64,000 nucleotides of DNA from Jannaschia seohaensis (GCF_900116765.1 NZ_UETC01000003.1:186001-250000), one strand, 5' to 3'. Positions 39,144 to 48,189 are shown, numbered from the stretch's first letter. Notes: a model not told the origin generated them from the letters alone. Numbers and translations are program-made.

Positions 39144-40010
39144 ATGCGTTGGAAGGGCCGCAGAGGAAGCGTCAATATCGAGGACCGACGCCGGCGCGGC
39201 CGAGGCGACAGCGGGTGGCTCGGACCTGTCGGAGGCGGCGGGCTTCTGATTATCCTGCTGCTCGGCTGGTTCCTGGGCATCGACGTCTCTCCGCTGCTCA
39301 ACGGCCTGTCTCAGGTGCAGCCGCAGACCGCCGAAGTAGAAGAGCGGACGCTGACCCCGGCCGAAATCGAAGAAGGGCAGTTCGTTTCGGTCGTGCTGGC
39401 CGACACGGAGGCGGTTTGGGGCGAGGTTTTCGACCGTCAGGTCGGGGAAAGCTACGATCCGGCGACGCTGGTGCTTTTCTCCGAGATCACGCAATCGCCT
39501 TGCGGCGGCGCATCTGGCGCGACCGGGCCGTTCTACTGCCCCGCGGATCGGAAGGCCTATCTCGACACCGCGTTCTTCACCACGATGGAACGGCGGCTGG
39601 GCGCGGGCGGAGATTTCGCCGCCGCCTACGTCGTCGCCCATGAGATCGCCCATCACGTCCAGAACGAACTCGGCATTCTCGGACAAGCCAACGCCCTGCG
39701 CGCGCGGGTCAGCGATGCGCAGAGCAACGCGATCTCGGTCCGGATCGAGTTGCAGGCCGATTGCTTCGCAGGCATCTGGGCGCACGGGGCCCAGGCGCAG
39801 TTCGGCGCGCTGGAGCCCGGCGATGTCGAGGAGGCCGTCAACGCCGCGCGCCAGATCGGCGACGACACGCTCGCGCGCGTCTCTGGCCGGGTGCCGCAGC
39901 CGCACACCTTCACCCATGGCACCTCCGAGCAGCGCGCCCGCTGGTTCATGACCGGGTATCGCGCGGGCGACATTCTCGCCTGCGATACGTTCTCGACCGA
40001 TCGGCTGTGA
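39144..40010 (+). CDS. neutral zinc metallopeptidase (YpfJ/KPN_02809 family)
   Basis: A 288-residue protein with a single N-terminal membrane anchor (GGGLLIILLLGWFLGIDV, about residues 28-46) and a periplasmic metallopeptidase domain containing the HEXXH zinc motif AHEIAHHVQ and the downstream RIELQADCFAG with the third ligand. FYCPADRKAYLDTAFF is also diagnostic of the family. Substrates are unknown. ATG 39144 with upstream GGGAGG is preferred to earlier in-frame ATGs. Confidence 0.92.
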   Translation: MRWKGRRGSVNIEDRRRRGRGDSGWLGPVGGGGLLIILLLGWFLGIDVSPLLNGLSQVQPQTAEVEERTLTPAEIEEGQFVSVVLADTEAVWGEVFDRQVGESYDPATLVLFSEITQSPCGGASGATGPFYCPADRKAYLDTAFFTTMERRLGAGGDFAAAYVVAHEIAHHVQNELGILGQANALRARVSDAQSNAISVRIELQADCFAGIWAHGAQAQFGALEPGDVEEAVNAARQIGDDTLARVSGRVPQPHTFTHGTSEQRARWFMTGYRAGDILACDTFSTDRL

Positions 40011-40054
40011 TTGACGGCCGCGCGCTCTGGGGATAGGGGCCAAGGCGGCGCAAG

Positions 40055-40139
40055 GCCCGTGTGGCGGAATTGGTAGACGCAGCGGATTCAAAATCCGCCG
40101 CCGCAAGGCTTGCCGGTTCGAGTCCGGCCACGGGTACCA
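40055..40139 (+). tRNA. tRNA-Leu (anticodon CAA)
   Basis: An 85-nt class II tRNA with encoded CCA. Acceptor GCCCGTG pairs with CACGGGT, the D arm is GGCGGAATTGGTAGACGC, the anticodon stem-loop is GCGGATTCAAAATCCGC with anticodon CAA, and there is a variable arm (CCGCAAGGCTTG-type) before the T arm GGTTCGAGTCC. It reads the UUG codon. Confidence 0.96.
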
Positions 40140-40902
40140 CGCCGAGTCCTCCCCCTATCAACGATTCGCCCCGAGGCTGATCTCTGTCTCAGGTCCGTGA
40201 CCAGATTTTTCCTCGGTCTTCGGACCGCAGGCGGAAACAGAGAATTTTCAATATCGGTGAAAGCGGGCGGCCGATCTGAGCCGGATCGGAAACAGTCGCC
40301 CCTGGGCGGGCCGGGATAGCCCGGGGCGAAACCGGCCCGAATGTGCAGTGTGCCGCCTGTAAAAGCAGGCCGAGGCAATGATCGCGTGCCGATTGCGTGG
40401 CTCAGGCACTGTTTCCAAATGCGATATGATCTCGGGTCGGTCTCAACGGATTTCGGCGAAAAGACGGCGCGGCTGCGGCCGCGCCGGGGCGGCGTTAACC
40501 AATGGTTGCCGCAATCCTCTTCCTAGAGGCCATCTCATCGGCTAACTTTCTTACACGCCTCGTTTTTGGGGGGCGGAGTCTGCTGGCTGCGGGGGTGGCC
40601 GCGTGTGACGAGTGTCTTTCCGGGCGCGCGTCGTTCATGGGAATTGACTGGCATTTGGCACCGGTCATGGCCCTTGGCGTCGGGTGTTCGGTGAGTGCCT
40701 GACCGCGCCGGTATTCTGTCTTGCCGCTTTGCTCCGTCAGCCCGGGCACCAAAGGACCGAACGGAGTCACGTCGCCATGACGACCCCACGACCTCTCGAT
40801 GCAATCGAACCCGGACGCCCGGGCGACAGCCCGTTCATTGTGTTTTCCCGTTCGGCCGCCGCGCGCGGCTCGCATGCGCGCGCGGAGTAAGGAGCCTCTG
40901 TC
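40140..40902. other. 763-nt region between tRNA-Leu and the RTX/Hint gene
   Basis: No gene of known family. Features seen: a perfect hairpin CGGTC-TTCG-GACCG at about 40215-40228, likely to follow the tRNA transcript; a TTAACCAAT half-site (40495-40503) that resembles half of a CtrA box; and a 37-codon plus-strand frame (40777-40890) whose stop overlaps the ribosome binding site of the next gene. Confidence 0.4.
40777..40890 (+). CDS. possible 37-residue leader peptide before the RTX/Hint gene
   Basis: ATG at 40777 opens a 37-codon frame ending in TAA at 40888-40890. The final codons and stop (GAGTAAGGAG) form the ribosome binding site of the following gene, 12 nt upstream of its ATG. Composition is Pro/Arg/Ala rich (MTTPRPLDAIEPGRPGDSP). 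No family is known. It may be a translated leader or coincidence. Confidence 0.3.
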   Translation: MTTPRPLDAIEPGRPGDSPFIVFSRSAAARGSHARAE

Positions 40903-42681
40903 ATGACCGAACCGACCAAGACCACCATCAGCTTCGACAACCTGCCCGCCGGCACGCTCGGCCCCGATTATTTCGCGGATTGGGGCGTGACGATCACGTC
41001 GGGCGACGGCTCCTCGGCGAGGGTGTCCGAAAGCGGCAGCATCCACGCCGATCCTGAGAGCGAGGAAGAGGGCGGCTCGACCCTCTCCTTCGAGTTCGAC
41101 GGCAAGGTCATCCTGAACGGCGTCACCCTGGCCGAGATTACTGGAAGCGCCCAGATCACCATCTATGACGCGGCGGGCCGCATCCTCTTCGAGCAAGAGT
41201 TCGGCGCGGATGGGGGGCTCGACCCGAGCGAGCTTCTCGAAATCGACTTGAACGTCCCCGGTGCGGTCAAGGTGGACGTACATTTCTCCGGCTCCGGCGG
41301 CATCGAAGACTTTTCCTTCACGAACGCCATCGCCCCGGACGGCATCGTCAACGGCACCGTCGCGGGCGACCTGATCGACGACAGCTATGTCGATGAGGAC
41401 GGCGACGTGATCGACGGCAACGATGCGATCGGCGTCAAGGGCACGACCGGCGACGACGACTTCGTCACCGCCTTCGATGGCAACGACACCGTCTATGCGG
41501 GCGACGGCAACGACCTTGTGCGCGGGGAGCACGGCGACGACCTGCTCTATGGTGAAGCCGGAATGGACACGCTGACCGGCGGCCTCGGCAACGACACCGC
41601 CTTCGGTGGCCGCGGCATGGACGAGATCATCATGTTCCGCGGCGACGACTGCGCCAATGGGCAGGACGGCAATGACTGGATGTGGGGCGGCGAGGGCAAC
41701 GACACCATGTCGGGCGACCGCGGCGACGACATGGTCTTCGGCGAGGAGGGCGACGATTGCGTCCTCGGCGGCGAGGGCAACGACACGATCACCGGCGACG
41801 CGGGCGACGACACGCTGAAGGGCGGCGAAGGCGCCGACATGATCGATGGCGGCGCGGATCGCGACATCATCGTCGGGGCGACCTCGGGCGACATGATCTC
41901 CGGCGGCGAGGAAGGCGACGATTACGACGTGCTCGACCTCAGCCACACCGCGTTCACGAAGATCGACTACACCTCCGAAGACAAGGAAAGCGGCATCATT
42001 ACCTTCGACGACGACTCGACGGCCAAGTTCGACGGCATCGAGAGGGTCAAGACGGAGAAGGAAGACTGCAACATCTGCGACGAGAAGAAGGCGCCGCCCT
42101 GCTTCACCCCCGGCACGCTGATCGCGACGCCCCAGGGCGAAGTGCCGGTCGAGGCGCTGCGGGTCGGTGACCGGGTCATCACCCGCGACAACGGGATGCA
42201 GACGATCCGCTGGATCGGCCGCCGCGATGTGACCCTCGCCGAAATGGTTGCCACCGACGCGTGGTGCCCCGTGCTGATCCGCCAGGGCGCGCTGGGCCAC
42301 GGACTGCCGGAGCGGGACATGATCGTGTCGCCGCAGCATCGCGTGCTGGTCGTGGACGATGACGCCCTGCTCTATTTCGAGGAGCGCGAGGTTCTGATCG
42401 CCGCCAAGCATCTGGTCGGCCGTCGCGCGATCGAGCGGATGGCGCCCCGCGCCGTCTCCTACATCCACGTCATGTTCGACGCCCATCAGGTGATCCTGTC
42501 CGACGGCGCCTGGACCGAGAGCTTCCAGCCCGGTGACGACTCCCTCGCGGGACTCCAGGACGCGCAGCGGGAGGAATTGCTGTCGCTCTTCCCCGACCTG
42601 CGCGAGGAAGCGGGCCGCGATGGCTATGTCGCTGCGCGCCGAGCGCTCAAGCGCCGGGAAGCGGCGTTGCTGAACCATTGA
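40903..42681 (+). CDS. RTX-repeat protein with C-terminal Hint_2 domain
   Basis: A 592-residue acidic, probably secreted protein. Residues ~1-170 form a beta-rich domain of unknown fold. Residues ~180-345 are calcium-binding RTX nonapeptides (GGxGNDxx, such as GGLGNDTAFGG and GGEGNDTITGD), the mark of type I secretion. A Hint_2 (hedgehog/intein-type) module begins at Cys400 (CFTPGTLIATPQGEVPVEAL) and includes the VSPQHRVLV block and YIHVMFDAHQVILSDG near the end. Hint modules can cleave the chain at the Cys; here release of the RTX part is possible. No signal peptide is seen and no type I secretion genes lie in the window. Confidence 0.88.
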   Translation: MTEPTKTTISFDNLPAGTLGPDYFADWGVTITSGDGSSARVSESGSIHADPESEEEGGSTLSFEFDGKVILNGVTLAEITGSAQITIYDAAGRILFEQEFGADGGLDPSELLEIDLNVPGAVKVDVHFSGSGGIEDFSFTNAIAPDGIVNGTVAGDLIDDSYVDEDGDVIDGNDAIGVKGTTGDDDFVTAFDGNDTVYAGDGNDLVRGEHGDDLLYGEAGMDTLTGGLGNDTAFGGRGMDEIIMFRGDDCANGQDGNDWMWGGEGNDTMSGDRGDDMVFGEEGDDCVLGGEGNDTITGDAGDDTLKGGEGADMIDGGADRDIIVGATSGDMISGGEEGDDYDVLDLSHTAFTKIDYTSEDKESGIITFDDDSTAKFDGIERVKTEKEDCNICDEKKAPPCFTPGTLIATPQGEVPVEALRVGDRVITRDNGMQTIRWIGRRDVTLAEMVATDAWCPVLIRQGALGHGLPERDMIVSPQHRVLVVDDDALLYFEEREVLIAAKHLVGRRAIERMAPRAVSYIHVMFDAHQVILSDGAWTESFQPGDDSLAGLQDAQREELLSLFPDLREEAGRDGYVAARRALKRREAALLNH

Positions 42682-42704
42682 CCTCTGCCGGGTCGCAAGA
42701 CGGG

Positions 42705-42735
42705 AGGGGCGTGGGAGACCGCGCCCCTTTCGGTT
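42705..42735 (+). terminator. probable rho-independent terminator of the RTX/Hint gene
   Basis: AGGGGCG (42705-42711) pairs with CGCCCCT (42722-42728) around a 10-nt loop, followed by TTCGGTTT. It begins 24 nt after the stop codon. Confidence 0.55.
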
Positions 42736-42788
42736 TGTGGGGCACGCGAACCGTGCTAATTCCGGCTCGTGTCTGACTCGGAGGGATC

Positions 42789-43220
42789 ATGCGGCGCTGG
42801 CATTTCTACGTCATGGGGCTGATCGCCCTCGTCTTCGGCCTGTTGTCGATGGCCGAATACGTGATGATCTCCTACGGTCTCGTGCAGGGCTGGCTGGAGC
42901 TCTATCCGGCCGAGCAGATCGACTGGCTCCGGGCGGTCCCGGACTGGGTGCATGGCGTCTGGGCGGTTCAGGCTACGCTGGCGCTTGTGGGCGCGCTCTG
43001 TCTGCTGGCGCATCTTCGTCCGGCGGTCTGGATGCTGGGCTTTTCATTTTTTGCGCTCGCGACCCTGATGGTCTGGGCGGCCTTCTTCGCCGATCCGACG
43101 CTACTGGTCCTGGTGGGCGGCGGCTGGCTGACCTGGGTGACGATGGGGTTGGTGCTGGCGCTCAGCTTCCTCATCTATCTTTACTCGCGGCAGGAAAAGC
43201 AGGTCGGCGAGGTTCTCTGA
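42789..43220 (+). CDS. four-helix membrane protein (DUF6163-like)
   Basis: A 143-residue integral membrane protein with four hydrophobic segments: YVMGLIALVFGLLSMAEYVM, VWAVQATLALVGALCLLA, VWMLGFSFFALATLMVWAAFF and WVTMGLVLALSFLIYLYS. Between the first two is a conserved loop LVQGWLELYPAEQIDWLRAVPDW. It resembles DUF6163 proteins of Rhodobacterales; function is unknown. ATG 42789 follows GGAGGG. The ABC ATPase gene follows after 60 nt. Confidence 0.8.
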   Translation: MRRWHFYVMGLIALVFGLLSMAEYVMISYGLVQGWLELYPAEQIDWLRAVPDWVHGVWAVQATLALVGALCLLAHLRPAVWMLGFSFFALATLMVWAAFFADPTLLVLVGGGWLTWVTMGLVLALSFLIYLYSRQEKQVGEVL

Positions 43221-43280
43221 CCGACGACTTGCCCGACGGGGCCCGCGCTGTTAGCTGCGCCTGACTGGAAGAGTCGGGTA

Positions 43281-44366
43281 TTGCCGTTGCAACCGCGTTT
43301 GAGCATCGAGGGCCTCGTTCGGAACCTGGGCGGGCGTCGCGTCGTCGACGGGATCGACCTGACCGTGGCCGCGGGACAGGTGACCTGTCTCCTCGGGCCG
43401 TCGGGATGCGGCAAGTCGACGACCTTGCGGCTCATCGCGGGGGTAGACCGCCAGGATGCGGGCACGATCTGGATGGACGGTGTCCAGGTCGCGGGGCCGG
43501 ACCTGCACCGGCCGCCCGAGGCTCGGGGCATCGGCCTGATGTTCCAGGATTTCGCGCTGTTCCCGCATCTGACCGTCGCGCAGAATGTCGGGTTCGGCCT
43601 GCCGCGAGGGGCGGCCTCCGTGGCGCGCGCGCTAGAGCTTTTGGCTCGGGTCAACCTCTCGGGCTACGAAGAGAAGTATCCGCACGAGCTTTCCGGGGGC
43701 GAGCAGCAGCGTGTCGCCTTGGCCCGCGCCCTGGCCCCAAGGCCCTCCATCATGCTGATGGACGAGCCCTTTTCCGGTCTCGACGACCGGCTCCGCGACG
43801 GGATCCGGGACGAAACCCTCGCAGTGCTCAAGGAGGAGGGGACGGCCGTCCTACTGGTGACGCACGAGCCCTCCGAGGCGATGCGCATGGCCGACGAGAT
43901 CGCGCTGATGCGGAACGGACGCATCGTCCAGCGCGCCGCACCCTATAACATCTACAACGCGCCTGTCGACTTGAAAGCGGCTTCCTTTTTCAGTGATGTC
44001 AATGTGTTGCCGGGCAAAGTTCATGGGGCGCTGACCGATACGCCCTTTGGTCAGTTCCTGGCGCCGGGGCTACCGGATGGGACCGAGGTGGACATCGTAT
44101 TCCGCCCGCAACATGTGCGTCTGGATTTCGACCGCCATGGGCGCGGCCCCAACCCGACTGCAGCCGAGGGTGCGCCGGCGCGGGCGACGGTGCTGCGCGC
44201 GCGGTTCATGGGGCGGGAGAGTTTGGTGGAATTCCTGATGGACGATGGCCACAGTCGCGTGTCCGCGACCGTCCCGGCCGTGTTTCTGCCCAAACCGGGC
44301 ACGATCCTTTGGCTATCGATCCCGCGGGATCGATGCTTCGTCTTTCGGCGAGAAGGGGCCGTCTGA
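43281..44366 (+). CDS. ABC transporter ATP-binding protein (FbpC/PotA type), orphan
   Basis: A 361-residue ATPase. Walker A is LLGPSGCGKSTTLRL, the Q-loop MFQDFALFPHL, signature ELSGGEQQRVALARAL, Walker B IMLMDEPFSGLDDRL and the switch His LLVTHEPSEAM. A C-terminal TOBE-like regulatory domain occupies about residues 245-360. This arrangement is usual for iron(III), spermidine or thiamine importers, yet no permease or binding protein lies nearby. The start is TTG at 43281 with GGAAGAG 8 nt upstream; TTG codons at 43287 and 43299 are alternatives. Confidence 0.9.
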   Translation: MPLQPRLSIEGLVRNLGGRRVVDGIDLTVAAGQVTCLLGPSGCGKSTTLRLIAGVDRQDAGTIWMDGVQVAGPDLHRPPEARGIGLMFQDFALFPHLTVAQNVGFGLPRGAASVARALELLARVNLSGYEEKYPHELSGGEQQRVALARALAPRPSIMLMDEPFSGLDDRLRDGIRDETLAVLKEEGTAVLLVTHEPSEAMRMADEIALMRNGRIVQRAAPYNIYNAPVDLKAASFFSDVNVLPGKVHGALTDTPFGQFLAPGLPDGTEVDIVFRPQHVRLDFDRHGRGPNPTAAEGAPARATVLRARFMGRESLVEFLMDDGHSRVSATVPAVFLPKPGTILWLSIPRDRCFVFRREGAV

Positions 44367-44382
44367 GCCCCGCGCCGGGGCG

Positions 44383-44958
44383 TTATCTGCCCCAGCTGCG
44401 GACGTCGCCGCAATCGACATGCGTGAAGTTCGAGCCCGAATAGCGGCCGACTCCGCCGGCCCCGCAGGACGCGGCGGCACGGGCGACCTGCGCGACCGAG
44501 CGCGACGACAGGCGCAGATCCGCGGCCTGGCCCTTGAGGTGCAGCGAGTTGCGCGCGACCCCGCCGGAGCGGCGGCGCAGCATCGCGTTCGTTGCCGGCG
44601 AACGGTAGCCGGACAACAACATGAACGGCTCCGACGCGTCCACGAGCCGGTGCGTTGCCGCGATGATGTCGAGCGTGCGGTTGTCGATCTGCTTCACTTC
44701 GTTGCGACGCCAGTCGCGGAAGAAGAAGCTGATCTCAGAGAGGGCGTCGCGGACATATCGGCCTTCGATCCAGTAGATCGTATCCATCGTCTCGCCCGTC
44801 CGAGCGTTGGACATCCGGAGCCGCCGGATGTCGCCGCCGCCGCGCAGGAACCCGGCGGCTTTCGAGTATGTCGGTGCCGCGGCGACTGCCGTGGCGGCGA
44901 ATGCAGTGAGAAGTCCACGGCGCGATAGTGCCGTGCCCGGAAGTGGTGTATCCGTCAC
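44383..44958 (-). CDS. Tat-exported DUF882 (YcbK-like) M15 peptidase
   Basis: A 191-residue periplasmic protein. The N terminus carries a twin-arginine signal (LSRRGLLTAFAATAVAAAP). The mature domain is DUF882/peptidase M15A, related to D,D- or L,D-carboxypeptidases, with zinc ligands in SLHLKGQAADLRL and FTHVDCGDV and the substrate region LLSGYRSPATNAML. GTG at 44958 (VTDTPLPG) is preferred because homologues known to me begin similarly; in-frame ATGs lie 48 and 54 nt upstream. It is divergent from an L,D-transpeptidase, and both act on peptidoglycan. Confidence 0.88.
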   Translation of the reverse strand: MTDTPLPGTALSRRGLLTAFAATAVAAAPTYSKAAGFLRGGGDIRRLRMSNARTGETMDTIYWIEGRYVRDALSEISFFFRDWRRNEVKQIDNRTLDIIAATHRLVDASEPFMLLSGYRSPATNAMLRRRSGGVARNSLHLKGQAADLRLSSRSVAQVARAAASCGAGGVGRYSGSNFTHVDCGDVRSWGR

Positions 44959-45223
44959 GTTAGCCCCATTTTTGATCGGCCGTCTTTGCGACCTCGTTTG
45001 CCTCATCCCCATGTGACATGGGCAAGAAGCATGAACTGCTCTGATTCTCCAACGCCTACCCAGATCGCGGGGATTTGAGCAAGTTTTCGCCAAGGCCCTC
45101 GGGGACGGAAACGTGGAATGTTGCGCGAATGCCTACCCGAGTCGGTTTAGGATTTCGTGAATGGACTCGTACGCGGCCTCGCTTAACGTTGGTAACGCAC
45201 TGCCATCCGGGACGATTTCGACC

Positions 45224-46801
45224 ATGCGCTCATATTTTAAAGCCGCCGCTCTGGCGGTGCCCCTGGCTCTGACGGCTGTCGCGGCGGGCGCGGCGCCGCT
45301 GGTGACGCCAATGCAGCAGGCCGTCGCCCAGGCGGCCAGTGCCGACGAGGCCATCGCCGCTTTTTATCGCGGACGCGACTTTGCGCCCATCTGGATGGGC
45401 GAAGGGGCGGAGCATCGCCGCGCCGCCTTCCTCTGGGCGCTCGACACTGCGCCCGATCACGGGCTGCCTGTGGGCCGCTATGACCCGGACACGATTCGCG
45501 CCGAGTTTGCGGCCGCGCGCACGGCGGCGGATCGCGGAGCGCTCGAGGTCGAGATGACGCGCCGGTTTCTACGCTACGCGCAGGATGTATCCTCCGGCAT
45601 CGTGGACCCGCGCCGCGTCGATCCCACGATCAAGGTCACCGTGCCCAAGCACGACTGGCTGGAGCAGATCACCGCCTTCGCCGAGGGCGATCCCTATGCT
45701 TTCGTCCGGTCCCTCTGGCCCACAACTCCGGCCTATACGCGCCTGCTGCGGGAAAAGCTGCGTCTGCGCGGCATCCAGGATGCGGGGGGATGGGGGCCGC
45801 CTGTTTCGGTCGGGGGGCTGTCGCTGGGCGACTCCGGCCCGGCGGTGGTGGAACTGCGCAACCGGCTGATCCGGATGGGCTATCTCCGCCGCTCCGCCGT
45901 GGCGAGCTTCGATGCCGCGCTGGAGTCGGCCGTGCGGGAGTTCCAGATCGATCATGGGCTGACCCCCGATGGCACGGTGGGCGAAGCCACGCTGCGCGCG
46001 CTGAACGTGCCGCTGGAGGACCGGATGGCGCAGATCGTCGTCGGGCTGGAGCGGCAGCGCTGGATGAACAAGCCACTGGAGCCGCGCCACATCCTGGTCA
46101 ACCTGGCCGAGCAGCACGCCTATGTGGTCGATGACGGCAAGGTCACCTTCGACACCGTGGTCGTGGTCGGCGCCGACACGCCCGACCGCCGCACGCCGGA
46201 GTTCAGCGACACGATGACCCATATGGTCATCAACCCCTATTGGCACGTGCCCCGCTCCATCGCGATCAACGAATATCTGCCTGCGCTCCGCCGGGGCGGC
46301 GCCCAGCATCTCGAGGTCTATTCCCGCACTGGCCGGGTTAATCGGGCCAACGTGAATTTCAGCCAATACACGGCGTCCAACTTCCCCTTCAGCCTCAAGC
46401 AGGCGCCGGGGCCGCGGAACGCTCTGGGCCGGGTGAAGTTCATGTTCCCGAACCAGTGGAACATCTATCTGCACGACACGCCGTCCCGGAACCTTTTTGC
46501 CCGCGACGTGCGCACCTTCAGCCATGGCTGCGTGCGCGTCGCCCGTCCGCTGGCGCTGGCCTACCACCTGCTCGCCCCGCAGACGGAGACGCCAAAGGCG
46601 GATTTCGACAGCGTTCTTGCCGCCGGGCGGGAGCGACGGGTGAATCTGGAAGACCCGATCGGCGTGCACCTGGTCTATTGGTCCGCCTGGGTCACGCCGA
46701 TGGGGCGGGCAAATTATCGCGGCGACCCTTACGGGCGTGACGCGAAGTTGCTCAGCGCCCTGCGCGCGGCCGGGGTGGAACTGGCGGGCGGGCGCAGTTA
46801 A
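45224..46801 (+). CDS. murein L,D-transpeptidase (YcbB/LdtD type)
   Basis: A 525-residue envelope enzyme that forms 3-3 cross-links or attaches proteins to peptidoglycan. Signal peptide (about residues 1-23, AAALAVPLALTAVAAGA), then a scaffold domain, a peptidoglycan-binding module (GDSGPAVVELRNRLIRMGYL, about 205-265) and a YkuD catalytic domain with FSHGCVRVARP containing Cys436. The long family member resembles E. coli YcbB. ATG 45224 is chosen because the signal peptide follows at once; ATG 45161 is in frame but adds 21 polar residues. Confidence 0.93.
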   Translation: MRSYFKAAALAVPLALTAVAAGAAPLVTPMQQAVAQAASADEAIAAFYRGRDFAPIWMGEGAEHRRAAFLWALDTAPDHGLPVGRYDPDTIRAEFAAARTAADRGALEVEMTRRFLRYAQDVSSGIVDPRRVDPTIKVTVPKHDWLEQITAFAEGDPYAFVRSLWPTTPAYTRLLREKLRLRGIQDAGGWGPPVSVGGLSLGDSGPAVVELRNRLIRMGYLRRSAVASFDAALESAVREFQIDHGLTPDGTVGEATLRALNVPLEDRMAQIVVGLERQRWMNKPLEPRHILVNLAEQHAYVVDDGKVTFDTVVVVGADTPDRRTPEFSDTMTHMVINPYWHVPRSIAINEYLPALRRGGAQHLEVYSRTGRVNRANVNFSQYTASNFPFSLKQAPGPRNALGRVKFMFPNQWNIYLHDTPSRNLFARDVRTFSHGCVRVARPLALAYHLLAPQTETPKADFDSVLAAGRERRVNLEDPIGVHLVYWSAWVTPMGRANYRGDPYGRDAKLLSALRAAGVELAGGRS

Positions 46802-46805
46802 GTCC

Positions 46806-46831
46806 CCCCGGAGGAGATTACCTCCGGGGGC
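46806..46831 (+). promoter_or_regulatory. perfect 10-bp hairpin just before lpxD
   Basis: CCCCCGGAGG (46806-46815) pairs with CCTCCGGGGG (46822-46831) around loop AGATTA. The lpxD ATG is at 46835, so the GGGGG ribosome-binding stretch is buried in the 3' arm. It may reduce lpxD translation, or end part of the transcription from the transpeptidase gene. Confidence 0.55.
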
Positions 46832-46834
46832 GGA

Positions 46835-47929
46835 ATGTTCACGCTGCAAGACATCGCGGACGCCTTGGGGCGTCCGGTCGAAGGGGACGGCACCCTGACT
46901 TTGCGCCGCGCGGCGGAGCCATCCGCGGCCGGTCCCGAGGATCTGGCCCTGGCCATGTCGCCCAGCTATGCTGACGCGCTGGCGCGGGGCGCGGCCCGGG
47001 CCGCGATCCTCTGGGAAGGCGCCGATTGGCAGGCGATGGGGCTGGCCGGCGCCGTGACCGTGCCGCGCGCCCGTCTGGCCATGGCGCGGATCACCGCCGC
47101 GCTCGACCCGGGCCCCGAACTCGCCCCAGGCATCCATCCCTCCGCTATCGTCGACCCCACGGCCGAGATCGCGCCGGACGCCGCCATCGGCCCGCTCTGC
47201 GTGGTGGGGCCGCGGGTGCGTATCGGCGCGGGGACGCGGCTGCTGGCGCATGTGACGGTGGGTGCCGATGCGCGGATCGGCGAGAATTGCCTTCTGCATC
47301 CGGGCGTCCGCGTCGGCAGCCGGGTCACGCTGGGCGACCGGGTGATCTGCCAGCCCGGCGCGACGATCGGCGGGGACGGGTTCAGCTTCGTCACCCCCGA
47401 GGAATCGGGCGTGGAGAAGGCCCGGCGCAGCTTGGGCGCCACGGGCGAGGTCGCTCCGCAGAGCTGGACCCGGATCCATTCCCTGGGATCCGTCACCATC
47501 GGCGACGACGTGGAGATCGGCTCCAACGCCACCATCGATAAGGGCACCGTGGCCGATACCCGCGTGGGCCGGGGCACCAAGATCGATAACCTGGTTCAGA
47601 TCGGCCACAACAATATCATCGGGGAGGATTGCCTGCTCTGCGGGCAGGTCGGCCTCGCCGGGAGCAGCGTCGTGGGCGACCGCGTCGTGCTGGGTGGCCA
47701 GGTCGGGGTGAACGACAACATCACCATCGGCGACGACGTGGTCGCGGGCGGGGCCTCCAAGATTTTCACGCGGGTGCCGTCCGGCGCCGTCATCCTCGGC
47801 CATCCTGCGGTGAAGATGGAAACGCAGATTCAGATCCAGAAAGCCACGCGGCGTCTGCCGCGTCTGGCGGCGCAGATCGCGGAGTTGCGGGCGGCGGTGG
47901 CCAAGCTGACCGGGGGGGACGGCGCATGA
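46835..47929 (+). CDS. lpxD: UDP-3-O-acyl-glucosamine N-acyltransferase
   Basis: Adds the amide-linked 3-hydroxyacyl chain in lipid A synthesis using acyl-ACP. The 364-residue product has the N-terminal uridine-binding domain followed by left-handed beta-helix hexapeptide repeats ([17 protein letters not shown] onward), the substrate region GDGFSFV, and the catalytic His in [19 protein letters not shown]-terminal helix closes it. It is not in the usual bamA-fabZ-lpxA cluster here but overlaps an acyl carrier protein gene by 4 bp; a second lpxD elsewhere is possible. Confidence 0.94.
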   Translation: MFTLQDIADALGRPVEGDGTLTLRRAAEPSAAGPEDLALAMSPSYADALARGAARAAILWEGADWQAMGLAGAVTVPRARLAMARITAALDPGPELAPGIHPSAIVDPTAEIAPDAAIGPLCVVGPRVRIGAGTRLLAHVTVGADARIGENCLLHPGVRVGSRVTLGDRVICQPGATIGGDGFSFVTPEESGVEKARRSLGATGEVAPQSWTRIHSLGSVTIGDDVEIGSNATIDKGTVADTRVGRGTKIDNLVQIGHNNIIGEDCLLCGQVGLAGSSVVGDRVVLGGQVGVNDNITIGDDVVAGGASKIFTRVPSGAVILGHPAVKMETQIQIQKATRRLPRLAAQIAELRAAVAKLTGGDGA

Positions 47930-48189
47930 CCCAGGAGACCCGTGCCCGCGTGCATGCCATCTTGGCCGAGCAGGCGATGATCGACCCGTCGGAAGTGACC
48001 GACGCCGCCACCCTGGAAGAGCTCGGCATCGACTCCATGGGCGTGGTCGAGGCGATCTTCGCCATCGAGGAGGGCTTCGACATCACGGTGCCCTTCAACG
48101 CCAACGCCCCGGAGAAATCCGAGTTCGACATCTCCAATGTCGGCGCCATCGTGGCGGCGGTTGATCGGCTGGTGGCGGAGCAGCAGTGA
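47926..48189 (+). CDS. acyl carrier protein
   Basis: An 87-residue carrier with the phosphopantetheine attachment Ser37 in the motif [14 protein letters not shown]. The second half ([20 protein letters not shown]) is acidic and longer than in the fatty-acid AcpP, which suggests a specialised carrier. ATG 47926 overlaps lpxD, and its stop overlaps the ketosynthase GTG start by 4 bp. It probably delivers a dedicated acyl chain for envelope lipid, as AcpXL does in rhizobia; that is inference from context. Confidence 0.92.
   Translation: MTQETRARVHAILAEQAMIDPSEVTDAATLEELGIDSMGVVEAIFAIEEGFDITVPFNANAPEKSEFDISNVGAIVAAVDRLVAEQQ

Noticed and set aside
41440-41940. Short tandem GGCGACGAC-like repeats that might be taken for a CRISPR or satellite
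   Set aside because: They encode in-frame RTX nonapeptides; repeat units vary and there are no unique spacers.
40495-42678. A 727-codon minus-strand open frame opposite the RTX/Hint gene
   Set aside because: It mirrors the repetitive RTX coding sequence and extends only because of codon bias.
45183-45196. TTAACGTTGGTAAC as a further CtrA site before the L,D-transpeptidase gene
   Set aside because: The spacing between TTAA and GTAA is not seven bases, so it does not fit the CtrA pattern.
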